Part shown: positions 10,913 to 18,159 of the stretch, piece by piece
Numbering within the stretch: position 1 is the first letter of the stretch
How the letters are laid out: every line of letters starts with the position of its first letter
Origin: JBBRVW01 sp038246545
GTDB lineage: Bacteria > Actinomycetota > Actinomycetes > JACCUZ01
Direction of reading: 5' to 3'
Assembly (NCBI GenBank): GCA_038246545.1
Contig: JBBRVW010000014.1
Span: 28,221-92,220 of the forward strand
Length of the DNA: 64,000 nucleotides
The notes under the pieces: model-generated
Databases searched by the model: none
What the model saw: the letters and a program-made list of their open reading frames with translations, nothing else
What the model was told of the DNA's origin: nothing
Position numbers and translations under genes: made by a program

Positions 10913-13213
10913 TCAACTCGCCGCGACCATCAGCTGGCCGAGCGCGATCCCACCGTCGTTGGCCGGCACCCGCTCGGCGCTGAGCACCGTGAAACCGTCC
11001 TGCTGGAGCCCGCGCCGCCCCGCCGAGAGCAGCAGCGCGTTGCCGAAAACCCCGCCGCCGAGGGCGACGACCGACAGCCCGGACCGGTCCCGCTCCCGTC
11101 GTGCCAGACCGGTCACGAGGCCGGCGACGGCGGCGTGGAACCTCGCCGCGACCGTCGCCACGTCGACGCCGGCCCGCCGGTCGGCAACCACGGCGCGTAC
11201 CACCGGCGCCGCGTCGGCGAGCACCGCGCCGGCGTCGTCGGTCAGTCCGAAGGCGTAGCCGCTGTCGACCGGGACCCCGCGTGCCGCACCCTCGAGCTCG
11301 ATGGCCGCCTCCGCCTCGTAGTCGACGACCTGCCGCAGGTCGCACAGGGACGAGACCGCGTCGAAGAGCCGCCCCATGCTCGACGTGGGGGCCGTGCCGA
11401 ACCCGGACCGGAGCTGGTGTGCGAGCACGGCGCGCTCCTCGGCCGGGCAGGCGCGCACCGGGGCCAGGTCGTCGTCCCAGGGGACGCCGGCTGCCCACAG
11501 GTGGGCCAGCGCCATCCGGTACGGCCGGTGCACGCTCGCATCGCCGCCGGGGAGCGGGACGTAGGCGAGGTGTGCCGCGCGGCGGAAGCCCTTGTAGTCG
11601 GCCACCAGCAGCTCACCCCCCCAGATGGCGCCGTCGGTGCCGTAGCCGGTGCCGTCGAAGGCGACGCCGATGACCGGCTCGGTCCCGTCCAGCCCGTGCT
11701 CGGCCATCACGGCGGCGACGTGCGCGTGGTGGTGCTGCACCGTGCGCAGCTCGCGACCCGCCAGGTGACGCCGGGCCCAGCCCGACGACCGGTACGACGG
11801 ATGGGCGTCGGCGACCAGTCGTCGCGGGCTGACGCCGACGAGCGCCTCGAGGTGCCCTCGCGACACGTCGAACGCCTCGAGAGTGGCGAGGTCGTCCATG
11901 TCGCCGACGTGCTGGCTGAGCCACGCGTAGCGGCCCTCGGCAACCGCGCAGGTGTTCTTCAGATCGGCGCCCACGGCGAGCATCGGGGGCACCTCGACGG
12001 GCAGCGCGATCGGGAGCGGGGCGTACCCGCGCGAGCGGCGGACCGGTGCCTCCCTGCCGTCGACCACCCGGGTCACGGAGTCGTCGACCGGCACGTGGAT
12101 CGGCCGGTCGTGGCGTAGCCAAGCGTCGACCAGCGGCTCCAGCCGGTCGAGTGCGTCGTCGTCACGGTAGGCGAGCGGCTCGCCCCCGAGGTTCCCCGAC
12201 GTCATGACCAGGTGGTCGGGTGTGCCGTCGTCGCCGGGACCCAGCAGCAGCGTGTGCAGCGGGGTGTACGGGAGCAGCATGCCCAGGTCGGGGCTGCGCG
12301 GCGCGACATCCGCGGCAACGGTGTCCGCCTCGTGGTCGGTGCGCCTCGCGAGCAGCACGATGGGGCGGCGGCTGTCAGTCAGCAGGGCGGCCTCGACGTC
12401 GTCGAGGTGCGCGAGCCGCCGCGCCGCGGCCAGGTCGCGCACCATGACCGCGAACGGCTTGGCCCCGCGGCGCTTTCGCCGGCGCAGCTCGGCCACCGCA
12501 CCGGCGTTCATGGCGTCGCACGCGAGGTGGTAGCCGCCCAGGCCCTTCACCGCCACGATCGCGCCGTCGCGCAGCAGCCGTCGGGTCTCGCGCAGGGCGT
12601 CGTCGCGCACCAGCGCGCCGTGGCCCGGTCGCACCAGCTCGAGCGTCGGGCCGCAGTCGTGGCAGGCGATCGGCTGGGCGTGGAACCGGCGGTCGGCCGG
12701 GTCGGCGTACTCCGACCGGCAGGCCGCGCACATCGGGAAGCCCGCCATGGTGGTCGTCGGCCGGTCGTAGGGGAGCGACCTGATGATGGTGAACCGGGGG
12801 CCGCAGCTGGTGCAGGAGATGAAGGGGTGCCGGAACCGGCGGTCGCCCGGGTCGGCCAGCTCGCGCAGGCAGTCGGGACAGGTCGAGACGTCGGGGCCGG
12901 CGAGGGTGCGCACCGCTGCGCCCGGCGCGTGGTCGGTGTCGGCGATCACGAAGCCGCTGCCGCCCAGCGGGCGCAACGGCTCGCTGTTCACCGACTCGAC
13001 GACGGCGAGCGCCGGTGCCTCGGCGCGCAGGGCGACGCCGAGCGCTGCCACCGCAGCCGGGTCGCCCTCGACCTCCGCGACGACACCGCTGCGGTCGTTG
13101 CCCACCGAGCCGGTCAGGCCGAGCCGGGTCGCCGTGACGTAGACGAAGGGACGGAAGCCGACGCCCTGCACCACTCCGGTGACCCGGTATCGGACCCTGG
13201 CGCGGCCGGTCAT
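10913..13213 (-). CDS. hypF: Carbamoyltransferase HypF
   Basis: HypF activates carbamoyl phosphate to carbamoyl-AMP and transfers the carbamoyl group to HypE. The 766 residues show all domains in order. An acylphosphatase-like region (VQGVGFRPFVY, residues about 13-23) comes first. Two zinc modules follow (CPDCLREL...CTSCGP and CAACRSEY...CHDCGP, about 105-190). Next is a YrdC domain with KGLGGYHLACDA. Last is the Kae1-like transferase domain with the metal-binding HHHAHVAAVM and VALGGGVFGNALL, ending near NDGGIALGQLM. Its ATG overlaps the upstream hypC stop by 4 bp. Confidence 0.95.
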   Translation of the reverse strand: MTGRARVRYRVTGVVQGVGFRPFVYVTATRLGLTGSVGNDRSGVVAEVEGDPAAVAALGVALRAEAPALAVVESVNSEPLRPLGGSGFVIADTDHAPGAAVRTLAGPDVSTCPDCLRELADPGDRRFRHPFISCTSCGPRFTIIRSLPYDRPTTTMAGFPMCAACRSEYADPADRRFHAQPIACHDCGPTLELVRPGHGALVRDDALRETRRLLRDGAIVAVKGLGGYHLACDAMNAGAVAELRRRKRRGAKPFAVMVRDLAAARRLAHLDDVEAALLTDSRRPIVLLARRTDHEADTVAADVAPRSPDLGMLLPYTPLHTLLLGPGDDGTPDHLVMTSGNLGGEPLAYRDDDALDRLEPLVDAWLRHDRPIHVPVDDSVTRVVDGREAPVRRSRGYAPLPIALPVEVPPMLAVGADLKNTCAVAEGRYAWLSQHVGDMDDLATLEAFDVSRGHLEALVGVSPRRLVADAHPSYRSSGWARRHLAGRELRTVQHHHAHVAAVMAEHGLDGTEPVIGVAFDGTGYGTDGAIWGGELLVADYKGFRRAAHLAYVPLPGGDASVHRPYRMALAHLWAAGVPWDDDLAPVRACPAEERAVLAHQLRSGFGTAPTSSMGRLFDAVSSLCDLRQVVDYEAEAAIELEGAARGVPVDSGYAFGLTDDAGAVLADAAPVVRAVVADRRAGVDVATVAARFHAAVAGLVTGLARRERDRSGLSVVALGGGVFGNALLLSAGRRGLQQDGFTVLSAERVPANDGGIALGQLMVAAS

Positions 13214-13494
13214 GACGCCGCCTCCACCTCCGGCGACGGCTCCTCGTCCCGGGCAGTGCCGTCACGAGGATTGCCCATCATCTCCAGCCCGGACATGGCC
13301 GCGTCGGCACCGTCCTTGTCCGTGAGCTCGACCGCGAAGCCCATGTGGATGAGCACCCACTGGCCGGGCGCCGGCGACTCGTCGAGCATGCCGACGTTGA
13401 CCTGCCGGGCAAGGCCCTCGACGTCGACGAGGGCGAGCTGGTCGCCGTAGCCCTCGACCATCGAGACCACCCGACCGGGGATGCCGAGGCACAT
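13210..13494 (-). CDS. hypC: Hydrogenase maturation chaperone HypC (copy 1)
   Basis: A 94-residue HypC-family protein beginning MCLGIPGRVVSMVEG, with Cys2 needed to bind the iron-cyanide-CO unit, then GLARQVNVGMLDE and GQWVLIHMGFAVELTDKDGA. An in-frame extension upstream would overlap hypA and is Arg/Pro-rich, so ATG 13492-13494 is chosen; it lies 2 bp after the hypA stop. The downstream end overlaps hypF by 4 bp. Compared with the second HypC it is closer to canonical length and has a short acidic tail. Confidence 0.93.
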   Translation of the reverse strand: MCLGIPGRVVSMVEGYGDQLALVDVEGLARQVNVGMLDESPAPGQWVLIHMGFAVELTDKDGADAAMSGLEMMGNPRDGTARDEEPSPEVEAAS

Positions 13495-13496
13495 GG

Positions 13497-13913
13497 TCAG
13501 TGCACCTCGCCGGGTGCGTGGGTGTGCGCCGGTACCAGCTCGGACCGGTGGTCGTCCTCGGCCACCGGGGCGGTCGCCGGGTCGAGGTACTGCAGCCACT
13601 CGAGGATGACCTCGTCACCGCCGGAGGCCGCCACCTCCAGCGAGCCGCAGGCCGGGCAGGCCGGCGACGGGTCGGTGCTCTCGAAGTCGTACCGGCAGTC
13701 CATGCAGTGGCCCTGCACCGGGACGACGACGACCTCGGTGGTTGCACCGGCGGCAGGGCCGTCGATTGCGGCGATCTGGAACGACTGCTCGAACGCGTCG
13801 GCGACGACCCGGTGCACGGCCCCGATCCGCACCCCGATGCGCGCTACCGGGCGGCCGGCGGCGCGCCGCTCGACTGCCTCGAGCACGCCCTCGCAGTAGC
13901 TCATCTCATGCAC
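13497..13913 (-). CDS. hypA: Hydrogenase nickel-incorporation protein HypA
   Basis: HypA delivers nickel to the large subunit, normally with the GTPase HypB. The 138-residue protein starts MHEMSYCEGVLEAVE; the N-terminal Met-His-Glu is the nickel site. It continues with IGVRIGAVHRVVADAFEQSF and a zinc ribbon HCMDCRYDF...CPACGS. The C-terminus beyond the ribbon (about 45 residues, His-rich end HTHAPGEVH) is longer than in most HypA proteins and could bind metal. No hypB gene is present in this operon, which is unusual. Confidence 0.93.
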   Translation of the reverse strand: MHEMSYCEGVLEAVERRAAGRPVARIGVRIGAVHRVVADAFEQSFQIAAIDGPAAGATTEVVVVPVQGHCMDCRYDFESTDPSPACPACGSLEVAASGGDEVILEWLQYLDPATAPVAEDDHRSELVPAHTHAPGEVH

Positions 13914-13926
13914 GTGTGCGGCCCTC

Positions 13927-14046
13927 CTACATCGATCGCATGCGCAGGTACCGCTTGACGTCCGAGATCGACCGGACGCCGATCAGCACGCCGAACAGCG
14001 CCACTACGCAGACGACGACGGTGGTGATGATGCCGACGGTCCTCAT
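13927..14046 (-). CDS. 39-residue membrane microprotein (DUF6893-like)
   Basis: A small gene reading MRTVGIITTVVVCVVALFG, then a short segment, then SDVKRYLRMRSM and TAG. It has one transmembrane helix of about 20 residues and a basic, Arg-rich cytoplasmic tail. A ribosome site (GAGAGGA) precedes its ATG, formed by the end of the protease gene 1 bp upstream, and hypA starts 13 bp downstream. I recall similar tiny proteins, named DUF6893, next to actinobacterial hydrogenase genes. Its position, codon use and coupling support a real gene. It may anchor or assist the hydrogenase at the membrane; that is inference. Confidence 0.7.
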   Translation of the reverse strand: MRTVGIITTVVVCVVALFGVLIGVRSISDVKRYLRMRSM

Positions 14047-14047
14047 G

Positions 14048-14524
14048 TCAGGTCCTCTCTCTGGTGAACCCGAGCTTGTGCTCGAGCAGCTCGTGCACGA
14101 GTGCGATCGCGCCGTCGACCGCCGCGGCGACCGAGGGCGTCAGTCCGATGCCTTCACCGACGTCTGCCGGTTGGCAGCCGACGACATAGGTCGGAGGGAG
14201 CGATCCACCGAGCTGTCCCAGCCCGGCGAGCACGGCGACCGGCGCCATGCCGTGCGCGTCCAGCTCACCCTCGCCGAGGTCGTCCGGTCCGACCTCGAGC
14301 ACCGAGAGGTCGCCGGGCGCTCCGTCGCCCGGCATGGCATCGACGACGACCAGGGCGTCGTAGCCGTCGAGCAGGTCGTAGGCGAGGTGCATGCCGCGGA
14401 TGCCGTAGTCGACGACCTTCACGTCACCGGGCGGCGGTGCGGCGACCAGCCGGCGGGCGACCTCGCTGCCGAAGCCGTCGTCGGTGAGGAAGAGGTTGCC
14501 GATGCCGGCGACGAGGACGGTCAT
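14048..14524 (-). CDS. [NiFe] hydrogenase maturation protease (HyaD/HycI family)
   Basis: An endopeptidase of 158 residues that removes the C-terminal peptide from the nickel-loaded large subunit. Seen: the start MTVLVAGIGNLFLTDDGFG with the nickel-binding Asp in LTDDGFG, VVDYGIRGMHLAYDLL, VVVDAM with the second acidic ligand, and ELDAHGMAP with the His ligand. This matches family M52. Its target is probably HhyL, whose gene predicts a tail after the last Cys-x-x-Cys-x-x-His motif. The start overlaps the upstream gene by 4 bp. Confidence 0.92.
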   Translation of the reverse strand: MTVLVAGIGNLFLTDDGFGSEVARRLVAAPPPGDVKVVDYGIRGMHLAYDLLDGYDALVVVDAMPGDGAPGDLSVLEVGPDDLGEGELDAHGMAPVAVLAGLGQLGGSLPPTYVVGCQPADVGEGIGLTPSVAAAVDGAIALVHELLEHKLGFTRERT

Positions 14525-15957
14525 CGGGCGTCCTCCCGAGCGGGCAGTGGCTCGACCTCGTCGGGGCTGAAGTAGAGGTAGCGACCGGTGGTGTCGTAGA
14601 GGTCCCGGCCGGGGTCGTCCTCGAGCACGACGGCGAGGTGCTGCCCGCCGTCGACGTCGAAGTACACCCGGGAGACCACGGCCGTCTGGCCGGCAAGGAA
14701 GAGATCCTGCGCGTCGGCCCGTCGCGACGGGCGCAGCAGCACCCGGCTGCCCTTCGACACCGGGACTCCGCCGACGAGCACGGCGTCGGACTCCGGTTGC
14801 GCCCGGGCGTCCTGTCCCTCGTCCCACCACGGCACGTCGTCGGCCAGGGTGTCGGGCACCTCGGACGACGGCTCGGTCCACACCGGGAACGGGTCGCGGC
14901 CGGCGTCCGCGGCCGGGTCGGCCGACCGCCGGGCGCCGTGCAGCAGGGCCAGCGCGTCGTCGGTCATCGCGTCGCAGCGGGCCAGGATCGCGGCAGCACG
15001 TGGGTCGGTGCCGCGGGCCTCGGCTTTCTCCTGCTCGGTCATCGTCATCACGCGCAGGGTGAGGATCTCGTCGATCTCGGTGGCGTCGAACAGGTCGCCG
15101 GCACTCTCCGGGGCGATGCTCGGATAGTCGCCGAGCACGATGGGCGACACCAGGACGGCGTCGGTGCCCGCGTCGTCGGCCACCATCACCGGCCAGCAGC
15201 GGTGCTGGTGGCAGGCGGCGGCGTCGGCCGCGGCCCAGCCGGGCGGGTCGAGCAGCGGGACGAAGGGCGCTCCCTTCGCCGTCACCAGCAGGTGGGTGCC
15301 GACGAAGGAGTAGCGGGCCGCGACGTCGCGGGGTGTCCAGCCGGGCATGTCCCCGGCCGTCCACGCCGTGCGGTTGTCGACGCGGACGCCGGTGACACGC
15401 ACCCGGGGGTCGCTGCCGGCGCGGGGTGTCACGGTGACCGTGCCGCTGACCGCCCAGCGGGTGCGCCGCAGCCGGCCCACCACCCGGCCGTCGTCGATGA
15501 GCTCCTCGAGGTCCTCGCCGCCCGGCAGCTCGACCTGGTGCCGCGACGTCGCGTCGAGCGGGACGTCGGCGAAGGTCACCTCGCGGGAGACAGCCTCGTG
15601 GAAGGGGATCCACCGGGTGCCGTCGACCCGCAGCTCGTCCACCGGTGCGAAGCCGGACACGGAACCGGCGGCCGGGCGCTCGACGGTGCGGGCCTGGACC
15701 TGCAGGAACCGCAGGTGCAGGTCCAGCGTGGCTCCCGGCGAGGCCTCGAGGAGCACCTCGGCGGTCATCGTCGGCTCCTCGCCGGCGCCGGCAGCTGCGG
15801 CACCGTCGGGACCGAGGATCCCGAACTGCCACCGCACCTGGTTCTTCGACGAGGACGCCCGGTACGGGTAGAGCAGGTAGCCCTCGTAGAGGACGGCATC
15901 GGCCACCTGCCGAGCACGAGTCAGGTTGTTCGGGGCGGTCGGGCCGGTGGGCGTCAC
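14521..15957 (-). CDS. Conserved hydrogenase-cluster protein of unknown function
   Basis: A 478-residue soluble protein I cannot assign to a characterised family. It starts at GTG overlapping the upstream gene by 4 bp. The N-terminal part contains VLYEGYLLYPYRASSSKNQ and VRWQFGILGP. The middle has ACHQHRCWPVM and SPIVLGDYPSIAPES, then LTLRVMTMTEQEK. The C-terminal 80 residues (GSRVLLRPSRRADAQDLFL, VYFDVDGGQHLAVVLEDD, then RYLYFSPDEVEPL) look like a small beta domain. No transmembrane segment or signal peptide is evident. Similar proteins recur in group 1h hydrogenase operons (recall), so an assembly role is plausible but unproven. Confidence 0.75.
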   Translation of the reverse strand: MTPTGPTAPNNLTRARQVADAVLYEGYLLYPYRASSSKNQVRWQFGILGPDGAAAAGAGEEPTMTAEVLLEASPGATLDLHLRFLQVQARTVERPAAGSVSGFAPVDELRVDGTRWIPFHEAVSREVTFADVPLDATSRHQVELPGGEDLEELIDDGRVVGRLRRTRWAVSGTVTVTPRAGSDPRVRVTGVRVDNRTAWTAGDMPGWTPRDVAARYSFVGTHLLVTAKGAPFVPLLDPPGWAAADAAACHQHRCWPVMVADDAGTDAVLVSPIVLGDYPSIAPESAGDLFDATEIDEILTLRVMTMTEQEKAEARGTDPRAAAILARCDAMTDDALALLHGARRSADPAADAGRDPFPVWTEPSSEVPDTLADDVPWWDEGQDARAQPESDAVLVGGVPVSKGSRVLLRPSRRADAQDLFLAGQTAVVSRVYFDVDGGQHLAVVLEDDPGRDLYDTTGRYLYFSPDEVEPLPAREDAR

Positions 15958-16592
15958 GGGACGGTCACCTCCGCCGGCAGCAGGTGGGCCACCGTCTCCT
16001 CCCACGACGTGAGGCCACGGGCCGACCGGTAGCGGGCCAGCGCGTCGATGCTGTCGCGGTCGAGCCGGATCCAGCCGGAGCCGGGGAAGTAGAGGTCCAT
16101 CAGCCGGCGCCAGGTGGCCACCGGCAGCCGGCACCGGGCCTCCAGCGACCAGGAGAGCTGCTCTGCGGCGAAACCGGTCTCTCCGCGAGTGAACACCGTG
16201 CCGCTGAAGAGCAGCAGCAGCGGGACCTCGCCGTCGCCGAGCGCGTGCAGGTACTTCGTGCCGCTGACGTCGAAGTCGTAGGTGCAGGCCACCGGGAGGT
16301 CGACCTCGGTCTCCCCGTGGAAGCCCTGGACCATGGCCGACGCGTGCGTCCAGAGGAACGGCTTGAGGGTGTCGTGGTAGCGGTCCGGTGTGCCGAACAG
16401 GTCGGCCAGCCCGGCCCGCTCGGCGTCGTCGTACGGCCGGCGCTGCGGCTCGATCCGCAGCTGCGCCCGCAACGCGATGGCGTGCACGCGGGCCCCGCTG
16501 CTCTCGGTGAGGCGCAGCCGGAACAGCAGGTGCGGCGCGGCGGCGTGCTGCTGCGCCTGGATGTCGAGGACCTCGACCGCGAGGTCGGTCAC
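15954..16592 (-). CDS. Conserved hydrogenase-cluster protein (DUF6084-like)
   Basis: A 212-residue protein starting at GTG (VTDLAVEVLDIQAQQ). The extended reading upstream is out-of-frame translation of the neighbour. Conserved-looking parts are LLFRLRLTES, LRAQLRIEPQRRPY, LADLFGTPDRYH, FLWTHASAMVQGFHG, VACTYDFDVSGTKYLHAL and LLLLFSGTVF. The beta-rich composition suggests a soluble beta-sandwich. I recall the name DUF6084 for this family in actinobacterial hydrogenase loci. No catalytic signature is visible. It overlaps both neighbours by 4 bp, so it is made together with the hydrogenase. Confidence 0.75.
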   Translation of the reverse strand: MTDLAVEVLDIQAQQHAAAPHLLFRLRLTESSGARVHAIALRAQLRIEPQRRPYDDAERAGLADLFGTPDRYHDTLKPFLWTHASAMVQGFHGETEVDLPVACTYDFDVSGTKYLHALGDGEVPLLLLFSGTVFTRGETGFAAEQLSWSLEARCRLPVATWRRLMDLYFPGSGWIRLDRDSIDALARYRSARGLTSWEETVAHLLPAEVTVP

Positions 16593-17245
16593 GGCGAGCT
16601 CACGCGGTCTCCCGGCTTGCTGCGCGCCCGCACGGTGCCGAAGAACTCGTCCAACCGGCGGTGCACGTCCTGCCCGCCGTCGAAGCCGCGCCACATGGTG
16701 CGCAGGTGGCCTACCAGCTCGTAGCAGACGTCGATCGGCACGAGGAACGCCTCGACCCGCTGGCCGGTGGCGCGCACGAGCAGCGCCTCGACGTCGGGCC
16801 GGAGGGTGGCCAGCCCCGGTGCAGCGGCGACCACCCGCTCCCACGCCGCCAGCGGCAGCTCGGACTCGGTCGCGCCGGCCGGGCCGGGGTAGAAGCCGAC
16901 CACCCGCTCGAGAGCGGAGTTGAGGAACAGGAACGCGGTCCCGACCGGCAGCTCGAGCTCATCCCACACCGGGACTGCGAGGTCCGGGAAGGAGAGGTAG
17001 CGGTCGGGCACCGAGCGGTAGGCCAGCTGCGCGTCGTCGCGGGTGAAGAGCAGGTAGCAGGGCCGGCAGGCGCACAGCAGCGACCGGCTGCCGAGGTTGA
17101 CCACGTGCTGGTGGGCGTCGGCGACCGGTGCCCCGCACATCTCGCACCGCTCGTACGCCGGCGGGTCGGGCCGGGTGGCTCGGATCCGGGCCAGCACGGA
17201 CAGCGCCCCGGGGGGTGTGGGCGTCGCCCCCGGGGTCCCGCTCAC
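16589..17245 (-). CDS. Conserved Cys-rich hydrogenase-cluster protein (DUF5947-like)
   Basis: A 218-residue protein starting at GTG 17243-17245. A zinc- or iron-binding knuckle pattern lies in the N-terminal third: RCEMCGAPVADAHQHVVN followed by LLCACRPCYLLFT, giving Cys-x2-Cys...Cys-x-Cys-x2-Cys with a His pair. Further on: VGTAFLFLNSALERVVGFYP and FLVPIDVCYELVGHLRTMWR. I recall this as DUF5947. The multiple Cys suggest metal binding and perhaps a role in iron-sulfur or nickel handling for the hydrogenase. It overlaps the NifU/Rieske-like gene and the next gene by 4 bp each. Confidence 0.76.
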   Translation of the reverse strand: MSGTPGATPTPPGALSVLARIRATRPDPPAYERCEMCGAPVADAHQHVVNLGSRSLLCACRPCYLLFTRDDAQLAYRSVPDRYLSFPDLAVPVWDELELPVGTAFLFLNSALERVVGFYPGPAGATESELPLAAWERVVAAAPGLATLRPDVEALLVRATGQRVEAFLVPIDVCYELVGHLRTMWRGFDGGQDVHRRLDEFFGTVRARSKPGDRVSSP

Positions 17246-18159
17246 GCCGGCACCGGCGCCCGGACCGCGACCTCGACGACGCCGTCCCGCTCGAGCAGGG
17301 GGACCGGGTCGAGGTGTCGCTCCGGCTGGTCGAGGTCGGCCCCGGCCCGGCGGACGTCGAAGTGCGCGCCGCAGCCGCGGCAGGTGAGAACCGCGCTGCC
17401 GGGGGTGACCGGCGCTCGCTGGAGGCCGGCGTCCGCGAGGCTGGCGCCGCACCCCGCGCAGGAGTCCCGGTAGGCGTAGACCCCCGAGAGCAGCCGAAGC
17501 AGCACCAGGTCGGTGCCGTCGACGGAGGACCGGACGAGGCCACCGACGGGCAGGTCGTCGAGCCGGGCGGCCGCGGTCCAGTGCACCCCGCCGGCCGCCG
17601 CCGGCGCCTGCTCCTCGGCGCGGAGGAGGGCGGAGAGCGAGTCGACCGGTATCAGGCCGGCCGGGGCCGGCGTCTTCTCCTGGACCTCGATGGCGACGAT
17701 CTCCGGAGCCGCAGCGCGCACGGCCTCGTCGACCGCGAGCTCGAGGGTGACGGCGGAGGACGCGCAGCCGTCGCAGCTGCCGAGCAGCTCGAGCCGGACG
17801 ACCCCCTCGTCGGTCACCTCGAGCAGCCGGACGTCGCCGCCGTGCGAGCCGAGGTAGGGGCGGACGTCGTCCAGTGCCCGCTGGACGCGGTCCTCGACGC
17901 CGTAGGGGTGCAGGCCGTGGATCAGGAGCAGGCTGGACACCAGGTGGTCGTCGGCCAGGGCCGCGAGCAGGGTGTCGTCGAGCGCTCCGGCGTCGTGGGC
18001 CAGTTCGAGAACGCGCTCCAGCCCGGCGCCGTAGAGGTCGACGACGAGCCGGAGCAGCTCCTCAGCCCGCTCGCGGGCGACCGGTCCGCCGACGGCGCTC
18101 GCCTCGAGGAGTGCCTCGATGCGCTCGCCGACGGCGCCCGGGTCGGGAGTGGCAGTCAC
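17242..18159 (-). CDS. NifU-domain / Rieske-like iron-sulfur fusion protein
   Basis: A 305-residue protein starting at GTG, 4 bp inside the hhyL stop. Residues about 85-165 form a NifU C-terminal domain: SHGGDVRLLEV then GSCDGCASSAVTLE with the Cys-x2-Cys cluster site. Residues about 205-290 resemble a Rieske domain: YRDSCAGCGASL and LTCRGCGAHFDVRRAG. In a classical Rieske centre each box is Cys-x-His and Cys-x2-His. Here the first box reads Cys-x2-Cys and the second Cys-x2-Cys-x2-His, so the cluster ligands may differ. The position directly after hhySL suggests an electron-transfer partner or cluster donor. Confidence 0.82.
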   Translation of the reverse strand: MTATPDPGAVGERIEALLEASAVGGPVARERAEELLRLVVDLYGAGLERVLELAHDAGALDDTLLAALADDHLVSSLLLIHGLHPYGVEDRVQRALDDVRPYLGSHGGDVRLLEVTDEGVVRLELLGSCDGCASSAVTLELAVDEAVRAAAPEIVAIEVQEKTPAPAGLIPVDSLSALLRAEEQAPAAAGGVHWTAAARLDDLPVGGLVRSSVDGTDLVLLRLLSGVYAYRDSCAGCGASLADAGLQRAPVTPGSAVLTCRGCGAHFDVRRAGADLDQPERHLDPVPLLERDGVVEVAVRAPVPA

